A stretch of DNA of 12,578 bases from Desulfobacterales bacterium (GTDB lineage: Bacteria; Desulfobacterota; Desulfobacteria; Desulfobacterales; RPRI01): NCBI GenBank assembly GCA_020052975.1, contig JAGVOC010000444.1, positions 1 to 12,578 on the forward strand, read 5' to 3'. This document shows, in pieces, positions 5,422-11,634 of this stretch. The notes under the pieces are model-generated. The model had not been told where the DNA came from and ran no database searches. It was given only the letters and a program-made list of their open reading frames with translations. The position numbers and the translations under genes were made by a program. Numbering within the stretch: the stretch's first letter is position 1; every line of letters starts with the position of its first letter.

Positions 5422-5643
5422 ATGGAACCAAACACCGAATTAGTTACCAAAGTAAGAAAACTCATGATCGACAAGCGGGCTCGCTTTGCCATCCGGTTTT
5501 TACCGGAGATCTCTCAGCGGGTCGGCAGACCTATCCGCCGGAGCACGCTTTATAACGCTTTGCAGGGCCATAGGGCTACCAGTACGGAGAAGCAAGTCTT
5601 GGGTGCGCTTTCTAACATCCTGGCCGAGATGCCCGATCCGTAA
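5422..5643 (+). CDS. Small HTH-like protein (possible Cro-type regulator)
   Basis: 73 residues; AGGAG lies nine bases before the ATG at 5422. The centre is rich in basic residues (DKRARFAIRFLPEISQRVGR, PIRRSTLYNALQGHRA) with spacing reminiscent of a helix-turn-helix, and the C-terminal helix (EKQVLGALSNILAEM) could support dimerisation. It is the last gene before the palindrome and the CII-like gene, a position where phages place Cro- or Cox-like regulators. The family is not recognised, so this assignment rests on residue pattern and position. Confidence 0.45.
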   Translation: MEPNTELVTKVRKLMIDKRARFAIRFLPEISQRVGRPIRRSTLYNALQGHRATSTEKQVLGALSNILAEMPDP

Positions 5644-5655
5644 CCCTGAAATTGA

Positions 5656-5667
5656 TTGTGTACACAA
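5656..5667. promoter_or_regulatory. Perfect 12-bp palindrome, candidate operator of the early operon
   Basis: TTGTGTACACAA is perfectly self-complementary and lies in the 78-bp gap before the CII-like gene. A consensus-like -10 box TATAAT follows at 5695-5700 but no convincing -35 is seen at 16-18 bp, as expected of a promoter needing an activator or controlled from the palindrome. Transcription would then start close to 5707, very near the ribosome site GGGAG (5707-5711). Confidence 0.45.
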
Positions 5668-5721
5668 ATACACGAATAAAACAATCCTTGCAATTATAAT
5701 TTTGATGGGAGCTGGTAATCA

Positions 5722-6183
5722 ATGAGAAGTTTCGAGGCTATAAACAGGGCAATTTCAGGAAATACGGTTGAAGTCGCCAAAAAGCTGCACCTGTCAAGCA
5801 GCCTGATCCGAAAATGGCAGGAGCCGACAGCCGATTTCGACGACAGCGGAGCTTACAACCCGTTGGACCGCATCGAAGAGATCATTGATACGGCTAATAA
5901 ATGCGGTGTGCCGGAAGCAGATGCCCTGGCGCCGATTCAATATCTTGCCGAAAAGTACAACCTGATCATCATTCCAATATCAAAAACCGCAGATAAACCC
6001 ACAGAGATCCAGAAAGAACTTTTGAAGACAATTAAGGAGTTCGGGGATCTTGCGCAGGCTGCATCGGGCGCGCTCCTGGACGGCAAGATAACAAGTACCG
6101 AGACGAGGCGGATAGAAAAAGAAGCGTGGGAGCTTATCCGCCAGGTGGCAATATTCACACAAAAAATCACGGGGAAGACATGA
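5722..6183 (+). CDS. CII/CP76-like phage regulatory protein
   Basis: 153 residues. The N-terminal 35 residues (MRSFEAINRAISG, then EVAKKLHLSSSLIRKWQEP) form the helix-turn-helix typical of the phage regulatory protein CII family, Phage_CP76-like, followed by the diagnostic DSGAYNPLDRIEEII segment and an APIQYLAE segment. The C-terminal half is helical (about 95-150). Proteins of this family act as DNA-binding regulators at the first promoter of the early region in P2-like and related phages. The start is ATG 5722 with GGGAG upstream. The stop overlaps the next ATG (ATGA), so this heads a translationally coupled operon running right. Confidence 0.75.
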   Translation: MRSFEAINRAISGNTVEVAKKLHLSSSLIRKWQEPTADFDDSGAYNPLDRIEEIIDTANKCGVPEADALAPIQYLAEKYNLIIIPISKTADKPTEIQKELLKTIKEFGDLAQAASGALLDGKITSTETRRIEKEAWELIRQVAIFTQKITGKT

Positions 6184-6437
6184 CGCCTGAACAGCAGAAA
6201 CTTATCAGGAATATAGTTGAGGAGAATCTGGCATTTGGCAGGCGCCTTCATCTTCAGAACCAGGCGCTAATGGCCTTATTGCCCGAGTTGCCATATGCCG
6301 CGCGGAGGGCGCCGGCGGAAGATTTTATTATCCTGCCGGACGGTGAAAAGCTTTTTTACGGCAAAACCGCGAAAAAAAGAGGGCGTAACAAGCGCGGCAT
6401 GACCGTGATGACAGGAGGAAAATGTCAATCAAAGTAA
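6180..6437 (+). CDS. Small unrecognised early protein, basic C-terminus
   Basis: 85 residues starting in an ATGA overlap with the CII-like gene; an in-frame upstream ATG at 6126 would read through that gene and is rejected. N-terminal helical half (EQQKLIRNIVEENLAFGRRL), then Pro-rich spacer and a Lys/Arg-rich tail (KTAKKRGRNKRGMTVMTGGK). Its last 16 nt overlap the next gene. Function unknown; the basic tail suggests nucleic-acid contact. Confidence 0.5.
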   Translation: MTPEQQKLIRNIVEENLAFGRRLHLQNQALMALLPELPYAARRAPAEDFIILPDGEKLFYGKTAKKRGRNKRGMTVMTGGKCQSK

Positions 6438-6604
6438 TTTGCGCCTGGTGTAACAGGTATCTGGGCACGAAGGAAGGCGAAACGCTTCAAATAGAGACTC
6501 CGCTTAACACAACCCACGGCATTTGTTCGGAGTGCGCTTCGGCGGTGAGGCTGGAAATAAAGGAATTTCTGCAAAGTAATTTTTCATATGAGGCAACCAG
6601 ATGA
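6422..6604 (+). CDS. Small C4 zinc-finger-like protein
   Basis: 60 residues. CAWC at 7-10 and CSEC at 35-38, with His32 nearby, form a four-cysteine zinc site of a type often seen in tiny phage and bacterial proteins (ICAWCNRYLG and THGICSEC). AGGAGG lies just upstream, with an unusually short 3-nt spacing. The stop overlaps the next ATG as ATGA. Partner or target is not known. Confidence 0.65.
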   Translation: MSIKVICAWCNRYLGTKEGETLQIETPLNTTHGICSECASAVRLEIKEFLQSNFSYEATR

Positions 6605-6906
6605 AAACAATGACTGTCGGAAACAGAAAAGATAACTATTTAAAACTCGCGGTAGCCAGGGCGCTTATGTTCTCAAGCAGCTTTGCTGATGTTTTTGCCC
6701 GTAGACTTGGCGGAAAACCTGTATTGAAAATGCCGCGTTTGCCGCTTTTTAAGCCAACGCCCAGGATTATCCGGGTGCTTAAGATCACCGCCGGGCGGAA
6801 CCATGCCTGGTGTGAATCCGACAAAGGAATTATCCGTAAGCCTATCTGGTCAATACCGGCCGGGATCGTGGCCGAATATCGGGGAGGTGGGTGTGAACAT
6901 ACGTAA
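6601..6906 (+). CDS. Unrecognised early protein
   Basis: 101 residues, starting in an ATGA overlap with the preceding gene. Basic and Pro-rich in the middle (KPVLKMPRLPLFKPTPRIIR), with a single Cys-His pair region (NHAWCESDKG) and a short Gly-rich end. No recognised family. The end overlaps the next gene by 14 nt, which supports it as part of the operon rather than a shadow ORF. Confidence 0.45.
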   Translation: MKTMTVGNRKDNYLKLAVARALMFSSSFADVFARRLGGKPVLKMPRLPLFKPTPRIIRVLKITAGRNHAWCESDKGIIRKPIWSIPAGIVAEYRGGGCEHT

Positions 6907-7087
6907 AGCAAGGCTGTGTATACAATGCGATGAGGTTCATGATGCGATGTCCTGCCCTGTCTGTGGTGGAAACGAGTTTTTGTCGCTGCATAACTATTTG
7001 CCTCCAATGTGGCCTGATCCTGCACACGCTGGAGTTACGGGAGTTATGAGTGTTAAACCGACTGATCAGAGAGGTGGGTATGTTTGA
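6893..7087 (+). CDS. Rubredoxin-like/zinc-ribbon small protein (GTG start)
   Basis: 64 residues from the GTG at 6893, chosen because GGAGG (6883-6887) lies five bases upstream; a longer in-frame ATG at 6803 would lie inside the previous gene. CIQC at 9-12 and CPVC at 21-24 form a CxxC-x8-CxxC knuckle pair followed by GGNEFLSL, a form common in tiny phage proteins. The C-terminal 30 residues are Pro/Gly-rich. It overlaps the next gene by 8 nt. Zinc or iron binding is likely; the role is unknown. Confidence 0.6.
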   Translation: MNIRKARLCIQCDEVHDAMSCPVCGGNEFLSLHNYLPPMWPDPAHAGVTGVMSVKPTDQRGGYV

Positions 7088-7220
7088 TAAATGGTATGAC
7101 CCGATTGAGAAACAGATTGACCGATTCATGATCTCGGCTGAAAACGCTTTAATATGGGCCTCTGGGATCGGGATCGTATTGCTGATTGCGGCTCAGGTTT
7201 ATCTGGCATGGAGGGGATGA
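7080..7220 (+). CDS. 46-residue single-pass membrane protein
   Basis: ATG at 7080 overlaps the end of the upstream gene; GAGG lies six bases upstream. Residues 1-20 are polar (MFDKWYDPIEKQIDRFMISA) and residues about 22-43 are a hydrophobic helix (LIWASGIGIVLLIAAQVYL), ending AWRG. TGA at 7218-7220 overlaps the next start. Tiny membrane proteins in this position may be holin- or superinfection-type factors, but nothing specific can be claimed. Confidence 0.55.
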   Translation: MFDKWYDPIEKQIDRFMISAENALIWASGIGIVLLIAAQVYLAWRG

Positions 7221-7336
7221 TGAACGTCTGGGAAGGAAGACGAAACGCATTAATCTTCGCTTTGGTTTTGTGGATCGTTGGTTTTCTGGCTATTTACGGC
7301 GCATGGCATTTATATCTTAATCATTTTTCAGGATAG
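7217..7336 (+). CDS. 39-residue single-pass membrane protein
   Basis: ATG at 7217 (or the ATG at 7220) overlaps the stop of the previous gene; GGAGGGG just upstream serves as ribosome site and suits the second ATG. A hydrophobic segment (NALIFALVLWIVGFLAIYGA) spans most of the protein between a charged N-terminus (EGRR) and a short aromatic tail. A longer frame starting at 7154 would lie inside the preceding gene and is not supported. Two consecutive tiny membrane proteins suggest a joint role at the inner membrane (inference). Confidence 0.55.
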   Translation: MMNVWEGRRNALIFALVLWIVGFLAIYGAWHLYLNHFSG

Positions 7337-7345
7337 GCGGCAACT

Positions 7346-7657
7346 ATGGTTCAGGGAGAGCGGTTTCCCGGCAAATATGAGGAACTTGGCGCAGAGATCG
7401 GCGAGCTAGTGGACAAGAAAAACGCCGCTTACGGCGACTCGTTTAACAAATCCGGAAACATTCTCAGGGAACTTTACCCGAAGGGAATAAGGCCGGATCA
7501 ATACGACGATGCGATGGGGATAATCCGGGTGATTGACAAGATGTTCCGGATCGCAACGCAGAAGGACGCTTTTGGCGAAAATCCGTGGCAGGATATTGCC
7601 GGATACGGAATATTAAAGGCAATTGCGCCCGGCTCCGAGGCGCTTAAAGGGGTCTAA
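7346..7657 (+). CDS. DUF1599 / Nmad1-like protein
   Basis: 103 residues, all helical. The motif run KKNAAYGDSF (28-37), RVIDKMFRIA (near 71-80) and NPWQDIAGYGIL (near 89-100) matches the pattern of DUF1599, named nucleotide modification associated domain 1: a Lys-x-x-x-Tyr-Gly-Asp entry, an Asp-Lys-x-x-Arg middle and an Asp-x-x-x-Tyr end. The fold is thought to be related to all-alpha NTP pyrophosphatases, which would suit control of nucleotide pools or base modification in a phage. The ribosome site is weak (AGGCGGCAACT). No partner modification enzyme is visible in the window. Confidence 0.55.
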   Translation: MVQGERFPGKYEELGAEIGELVDKKNAAYGDSFNKSGNILRELYPKGIRPDQYDDAMGIIRVIDKMFRIATQKDAFGENPWQDIAGYGILKAIAPGSEALKGV

Positions 7658-7702
7658 TATCGGGCACTCCTATCCCCGGCCACCCCGACGGGTAAAGTAG
7701 CG

Positions 7703-7728
7703 GGCAAGCTGAACTGAGGCAGCTTGCC
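7703..7728. other. Perfect 9-bp stem-loop between coding genes
   Basis: GGCAAGCTG (7703-7711) and CAGCTTGCC (7720-7728) pair perfectly around an 8-nt loop. It lies in the 97-bp gap after the Nmad1-like gene. No T-run follows, so it is not a standard terminator. It may stabilise or process the mRNA or be a protein site. Confidence 0.45.
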
Positions 7729-7754
7729 TTGCAAACGGGGCACTAACCAGGCTT

Positions 7755-7832
7755 ATGGTGTTAATTATAATACTGTTAATTATAGCAGTAGGCTTCGTGG
7801 CCTGGGCTTTGTGCAGGATAAACAATGGCTGA
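7755..7832 (+). CDS. 25-residue membrane peptide
   Basis: ATG at 7755, TGA at 7830-7832 overlapping the TraR start. The product begins MVLIIILLIIAVGFVAW and ends CRINNG: one hydrophobic helix with a short polar tail. The ribosome site is poor (CCAGGCTT). The stop/start overlap with traR-like suggests it may carry ribosomes into that gene. It could be a chance ORF, but the composition fits the tiny membrane proteins found elsewhere in the operon. Confidence 0.4.
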   Translation: MVLIIILLIIAVGFVAWALCRINNG

Positions 7833-8037
7833 CATAATCGATCTGGCGCAGGACAGGGCTGAGGAGATCCTGCAGGACAGGGTGGGAAACATCCAGGCGG
7901 AGATCCGCCGGCAGGGCGTGATCGACGGTTTTTGTGAGGACTGTGATTCTCTGATCCCGGCAAAGAGGCTTGAAGCGGCGCCCTGGGCCACAAGATGTAT
8001 CGAATGTCAGCAGGAGTATGAAAAGGCTTCAAAATGA
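7825..8037 (+). CDS. TraR/DksA-family zinc-finger regulator
   Basis: 70 residues, the size of phage and plasmid TraR proteins. An N-terminal helix (ADIIDLAQDRAEEILQDRVG) is followed by the C4 zinc finger with CEDC at 37-40 and CIEC at 58-61. TraR proteins bind the secondary channel of RNA polymerase without ppGpp and shift promoter choice; a phage copy would lower host stable-RNA transcription or favour phage promoters. Its ATG overlaps the stop of the 25-residue ORF, and its stop overlaps the next ATG (ATGATAA), so it is fully embedded in the early operon. Confidence 0.88.
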   Translation: MADIIDLAQDRAEEILQDRVGNIQAEIRRQGVIDGFCEDCDSLIPAKRLEAAPWATRCIECQQEYEKASK

Positions 8038-8243
8038 TAAGAGGGCCGGTAAAAGTATTCGAGATCTCCGACATCACCGATACCACCAAAACAGATAGTA
8101 TCGAGGTTTTGCTTGCTGATACAGGCAAGAGAATCCGATTCCCGCGATCCCAGGTTAAGATTGAGTTCCACCGGATCATAGTTGCAGAATGGCTGGTTAA
8201 GAAGATGGGTAAGAATTTGCGTGGCGGAGAAACGGGCGCATGA
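8034..8243 (+). CDS. Small unrecognised beta-rich protein
   Basis: 69 residues overlapping the TraR-like stop and the next start by 4 nt each. The first 50 residues alternate in beta fashion (PVKVFEISDI, SIEVLLADTGKRIRFPRSQV) and the C-terminal part is a helix (IIVAEWLVKKMG). The pattern is like small phage proteins of unknown function. No motif for catalysis or metal binding. Confidence 0.55.
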   Translation: MIRGPVKVFEISDITDTTKTDSIEVLLADTGKRIRFPRSQVKIEFHRIIVAEWLVKKMGKNLRGGETGA

Positions 8244-8389
8244 TTGATATCAGCAAAGGCAGATACTGGGATAAGGCCTGGAGCTTGGTTGATGGCTGTA
8301 CGCCATGCTCTCCGGGTTGTGATCATTGCTGGTCAGCAGCAATGGCTTATCGTTTCGGAAAGACACAGTTTAATTGGACAATGGAGTAA
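8240..8389 (+). pseudogene. Truncated DUF5131 (phage Gp37/Gp68) protein, N-terminal fragment
   Basis: 49 residues only. The segment RYWDKAWSLVDGC, then TPCSPGCDHCW and AAMAYRFG matches the N-terminus of the Gp37/Gp68 (DUF5131) family, whose members are several times longer. The cysteines at 23, 27 and 30 form a C-x3-C-x2-C triad like that of radical SAM enzymes, with a further Cys20. The frame ends at TAA 8387-8389 and the ligase gene begins six bases later, so the C-terminal part was lost, probably by deletion or replacement. It still starts in an ATGA overlap and could be translated; whether the stub works is doubtful. Confidence 0.65.
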
Positions 8390-8395
8390 AAAATC

Positions 8396-8923
8396 ATGAA
8401 TGAAAAAAATATGCAACACGGTGTGGACTGGGACTGGGATAGACAAAATCTTCCGACTGGATGCGTTGCAACGGAAAAATATAATGGTTGCCGCGCTTAT
8501 TGGGATGGAGGAAATCTCTGGTCCCGTGGCGGAATAAAAATCAGGCTCCCGGATTCCTGGCGAACAAGCCTTCCGGCAGGGGTGAGCCTTGATGGCGAGA
8601 TCTATGATGGAGTGGATGGCGTTTATCGCTGTGGGGTAGCAATAAGATATGGCCGATTCACGCCTTCCATGCGGTTCATGGTTTTTGATTGTCCCACGGC
8701 TGCTGGCGATTACCAGGCCAGGTTAAGATTTGCAAGCAAGTTCTCAGGTGGTCCCATAAATATTGTTTCATGTCAGCAAGTTTCCAGTCTTGCTGAAGCA
8801 ATGCGATATCTGACAGCGGTTGTTAAGAGGGGCGGGGAAGGTTTGATGTTGCGATCCAGAGACCTGAAATACTTCCCTGGCTTAACGCCAGATTTATTGA
8901 AGTTTAAATTGGAGTTTATATAG
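8396..8923 (+). CDS. Minimal ATP-dependent DNA ligase (adenylation domain only)
   Basis: 175 residues. Nucleotidyltransferase motifs are in order: motif I EKYNG with nucleophile Lys28, Arg33 close by, LWSRGG (41-46), motif III SLDGEIY (64-70, Glu68), motif IIIa FMVFD (94-98), motif IV GGEGLML (146-152, Glu148) and motif V LLKFK (167-171). The protein stops four residues after motif V, so the usual OB-fold domain that clamps the nicked duplex, and motif VI, are absent. Motif I is KYNG rather than the common KxDG. GGAG lies ten bases before the ATG. It would adenylate itself with ATP; nick sealing without an OB domain is uncertain and may need a partner. Upstream overlaps end here. Confidence 0.8.
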   Translation: MNEKNMQHGVDWDWDRQNLPTGCVATEKYNGCRAYWDGGNLWSRGGIKIRLPDSWRTSLPAGVSLDGEIYDGVDGVYRCGVAIRYGRFTPSMRFMVFDCPTAAGDYQARLRFASKFSGGPINIVSCQQVSSLAEAMRYLTAVVKRGGEGLMLRSRDLKYFPGLTPDLLKFKLEFI

Positions 8924-8954
8924 GAAGCCCGTCTTTTTTTGCGCTTCTTTTTTT
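8924..8954 (+). terminator. Weak candidate terminator after ligase
   Basis: GAAGC (8924-8928) pairs with GCTTC (8943-8947), followed by seven T (8948-8954). An alternative, mutually exclusive stem pairs CCGTCT (8929-8934) with AGACGG (8958-8963). It starts directly after the ligase stop. The stem is short, so termination would be partial. Confidence 0.35.
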
Positions 8955-9022
8955 ACCAGACGGCCACCCCTTTTGCTTTGCTTTTTTTACATCCAATAGT
9001 CCAATCATTACAGGAGGTCAAT

Positions 9023-9781
9023 ATGGAGATAAGTATTAAGGTAGATGGATTAGATAGGGTTGATAAATCAATAAAAGAACTCGGCAGGCAGTTTCCGGTT
9101 GCCGTGGCAAAAGCCCTGACTTTTACAGCAGAGAGAGTAAAGGCAAGGCTCGGTCAGGAAATGAATACCGTCTTTGATCGACCGACGCCATACACCTTGA
9201 ACAGCCTGTATCTTAAAACCGCAACACAAAACGATCTTACGGCTGCGGTGTTTATGAAAGATAATACCTCATCAGCCCGTCTTCCAGTGAACTGGCTTGG
9301 CCCTGAAATCTTTGGGGGTGATCGAAAGAGAAAAGCGTTTGAGCGAGCCCTGTTGTTTCATGGGGTTATGAACACTCAAAGAGCGTATGCAATGCCCGGC
9401 GCTAACGCGGAGCTGGATCGTTATGGCAATATGAGTAAGGGGCAGATCAACAGAATGCTGTCATACTTCCAGGCGGCTGAGAACAGAGCAGGATACAAGG
9501 CGAACACAAGTGCCGAGAAGAAAGCTAAGCTGGCAAAGGGAACCAGGAGCAGCCTCGGGATTACTTATTTTGCTATCAAGAGCCAAAAGGGACACCTTGC
9601 ACCTGGTATCTATTCGAAGGTTGCAAACAGAATTAAGCCGGTTCTGATCTTTACAAAAAAACCCTCATATAAACCACGCTTCCATTTTTATAAAATCGGT
9701 GAGGAGACAGTCAACAAAGTATGGCCGGCCATTCTCCATGAAAGAATTGATAAAGAAATCCAACGCCTTGCTTTAAAATAG
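9023..9781 (+). CDS. Phage minor tail protein Z-like structural protein
   Basis: 252 residues from the ATG at 9023, chosen because AGGAGG lies five bases upstream; an in-frame ATG at 8939 would read through the T-rich leader. The N-terminus (VDGLDRVDKSIKELGRQFPV, then AVAKALTFTAERVKARLG) has the layout of GpZ/HK97 gp10-like tail proteins; a basic central part (residues 100-180, FGGDRKRKAFERAL, YGNMSKGQINRML) and a C-terminal IKPVLIFTKKPSYKPRFHF followed by a long helix fit relatives in siphophages. Such proteins sit at the head-tail joint or tail terminus. It is isolated between ligase and helicase genes, far from any other structural gene in view. Assignment is by pattern memory. Confidence 0.6.
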   Translation: MEISIKVDGLDRVDKSIKELGRQFPVAVAKALTFTAERVKARLGQEMNTVFDRPTPYTLNSLYLKTATQNDLTAAVFMKDNTSSARLPVNWLGPEIFGGDRKRKAFERALLFHGVMNTQRAYAMPGANAELDRYGNMSKGQINRMLSYFQAAENRAGYKANTSAEKKAKLAKGTRSSLGITYFAIKSQKGHLAPGIYSKVANRIKPVLIFTKKPSYKPRFHFYKIGEETVNKVWPAILHERIDKEIQRLALK

Positions 9782-9995
9782 ATGCGGGTCCTACCTGCCA
9801 CGCGTGTGAATAGGGTAATTCAAACCCCGGTTTTTGTGTCCGGTGAAATTTTGAAATGAAAAATGGAATTGTGGAATAAACAGGATTTTCCCGGGGTGTG
9901 CCGGGCGATCCGGTCTTTTGGCGAAGTCGGCGGCGGACATGACTAATAAGCAATTAATATTATGAGTATAAGTTATTATTGATAGGCTGGATAAT
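9782..9995. other. 214-bp gap before the helicase, with two doubtful tiny ORFs
   Basis: No convincing gene. A 25-residue ORF (9782-9859, starting MRVLPATRVNRVIQTP one base after the upstream stop) and a 27-residue ORF (9863-9946, starting MELWNKQDFPGVCRAI) are open but lack good ribosome sites. The last 50 bp before the helicase TTG are AT-rich (TAATAAGCAATTAATATTATG), as at a promoter, but no -35/-10 pair is clear. Confidence 0.3.
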
Positions 9996-11615
9996 TTGAG
10001 CGGAGACGAGCAGGGGCCTCAGGAAAATTTGGCGGGATTATCACCGGAAGATTTGAAAGAGTTGACCGAGAAGCGGATCGCCGAGGAGCTGGAGCAGCGC
10101 AAGGCAGAGAAAAAAGAGCCGGATGCGCCACTTGCGCCGGGTGAAGTCGATTCAAAGTTTGTTATAGACTGTCTGCGGCAGAATGAGCTGGGAGATGGGA
10201 AGCTCTATGCCGAGCTTCACCGTGAAAAATATGTATTTAACAAGAATGACAAATCAAGTAACGACGTGTCCATCGGCTGGTATGAATGGTCCGGGCATCA
10301 TTGGGATCGTGACGTTATGAATTATGCTGTTGCCCTGGTTGAAAATGTATCAAGGAGATATCTGCAGGAAGCGGATGCCCTCGGATACCAGATAAATGAC
10401 GCTATCGCAAACGGCGAGAAGGAAAAACTCATAGAACTCCAAAAGACACAAAAAAAACTACGCGAGCGGGTTTTCGCGTTACGGTCTGATGCCCGTCGGC
10501 GCAAGTGCCTGATCTGTGCCCATACCAACGAAAAGCCCCTTGCGGTTCCCGGAGATGGGTTCGATCTGGATCCCTGGGTTATCGCCTGTAAAAATGGCGT
10601 TGTGGATCTGCGCACTGGCATTCTCCGCCCCGGCAAGCCTGGCGAATATATCTTTAAAGCGTGTCCGCATGAGTGGAAGGGCATTAATGAGCCGGCGCTG
10701 GAATGGGATAAGTTTATCGATACAACCTTTGAAAGCAATAAAGAACTTATTGATTTTTTACAGCGTCTTTTTGGATATGCTACCACCGGCCTCACGGCAC
10801 AGCGTAAATTTATAATATTGCATGGTCAGGGGCAAAACGGCAAAGGCGTGTTGGTTGAAACGCTTCTTCATGTTCTCGGTCCGCTTGCCGCACCGATCCT
10901 ATCAGAAATGTTGTTAGACCAGGGCAGATCCCGCAGCTCCGCCGCTCCATCGCCTGATATCATGGGCCTTAAGGGATTGCGCATGGCGTTCGCCTCTGAA
11001 ACCGATGAAGGCCGCATGTTCTCATCCGCCCGCGTCAAATGGTTTTCCGGAGGCGATACACTCAAAGGTCGGGCGCCACACGCCCGGGATGATATCTTCT
11101 TTCAGCCCACACACACGCTTTTTCTGCTTACAAACAACAAACCCCATGCCGCGTCTTATGATTACGCTTTCTGGGAGCGCATGATCCTGATCCCATTCGG
11201 CCTGAGTTTTGTTAATCGGCAACCAATTAAAGATAATGAGCGCCAGGCGGATCTGTTTTTACAGGATACGCTTATGAAGGAGGCTTCGGGGATATTGTCC
11301 TGGCTGGTTCGCGGCTGTATCGCATGGCAGGAGCGGGGGCTTGATCCTCCGAAAATAGTTTTAAAAGCCGGGCAGTTATACAAAGAGGAAGAGGATATTT
11401 TAGGCCCGTATATTGAGGAGTGTTGCTATGTAGATCCGGATGCCAAGGTCGGCGCTTCCGATCTTTACGATAATTATCATGTCTGGTTTGTAAAAAATAT
11501 CAGCAAAAAAGGTCTGGCTCAAAAGAAATTCGGGGCGATGATGAAGCGTGCGGGATATGAAAAAACAAAATCAGGCACTTATACATATCTCGGCATAGGT
11601 TTATTGGCCGGATAA
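9996..11615 (+). CDS. D5/P4-type SF3 helicase (phage/plasmid primase C-terminal family)
   Basis: 539 residues from a TTG start; no in-frame ATG occurs before residue 108, and the upstream frame is closed. The D5_N-type region spans about 60-260 (WVIACKNGVVDLRTG at 194-208), followed by the SF3 ATPase: Walker A GQGQNGKG (277-284), acidic motif B in MAFASETDEG (330-339), motif C LFLLTNNKP (375-383) and a probable arginine finger in FWERM (392-396). The C-terminal about 90 residues hold a winged-helix-like domain (DLYDNYHVWF, KKFGAMMKRAGY). The family unwinds DNA at phage and plasmid origins. The archaeo-eukaryotic or zinc primase domain found in full P4-alpha-type proteins is missing; the N-terminus is only a short charged stretch (EQRKAEKKEPD). 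The motif cluster just downstream is a candidate binding site. Confidence 0.9.
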   Translation: MSGDEQGPQENLAGLSPEDLKELTEKRIAEELEQRKAEKKEPDAPLAPGEVDSKFVIDCLRQNELGDGKLYAELHREKYVFNKNDKSSNDVSIGWYEWSGHHWDRDVMNYAVALVENVSRRYLQEADALGYQINDAIANGEKEKLIELQKTQKKLRERVFALRSDARRRKCLICAHTNEKPLAVPGDGFDLDPWVIACKNGVVDLRTGILRPGKPGEYIFKACPHEWKGINEPALEWDKFIDTTFESNKELIDFLQRLFGYATTGLTAQRKFIILHGQGQNGKGVLVETLLHVLGPLAAPILSEMLLDQGRSRSSAAPSPDIMGLKGLRMAFASETDEGRMFSSARVKWFSGGDTLKGRAPHARDDIFFQPTHTLFLLTNNKPHAASYDYAFWERMILIPFGLSFVNRQPIKDNERQADLFLQDTLMKEASGILSWLVRGCIAWQERGLDPPKIVLKAGQLYKEEEDILGPYIEECCYVDPDAKVGASDLYDNYHVWFVKNISKKGLAQKKFGAMMKRAGYEKTKSGTYTYLGIGLLAG

Positions 11616-11634
11616 ATGTTTTTTCGCCGGATGA

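Noticed and set aside
7670..8326. 218-residue minus-strand ORF
   Set aside because: Opposite to the TraR-like gene and its coupled neighbours; Pro/Ser-rich composition without motifs.
8939..9022. N-terminal extension of the tail-protein-like gene
   Set aside because: Phe-rich translation of a T-rich leader, while an ideal AGGAGG precedes the ATG at 9023.
9863..9946. 27-residue ORF before the helicase gene
   Set aside because: Open frame without a good ribosome site or recognisable family; kept only as a note within the gap entry.
10322..11383. Minus-strand ORFs within the helicase gene
   Set aside because: Shadows of a gene with complete SF3 helicase motifs.
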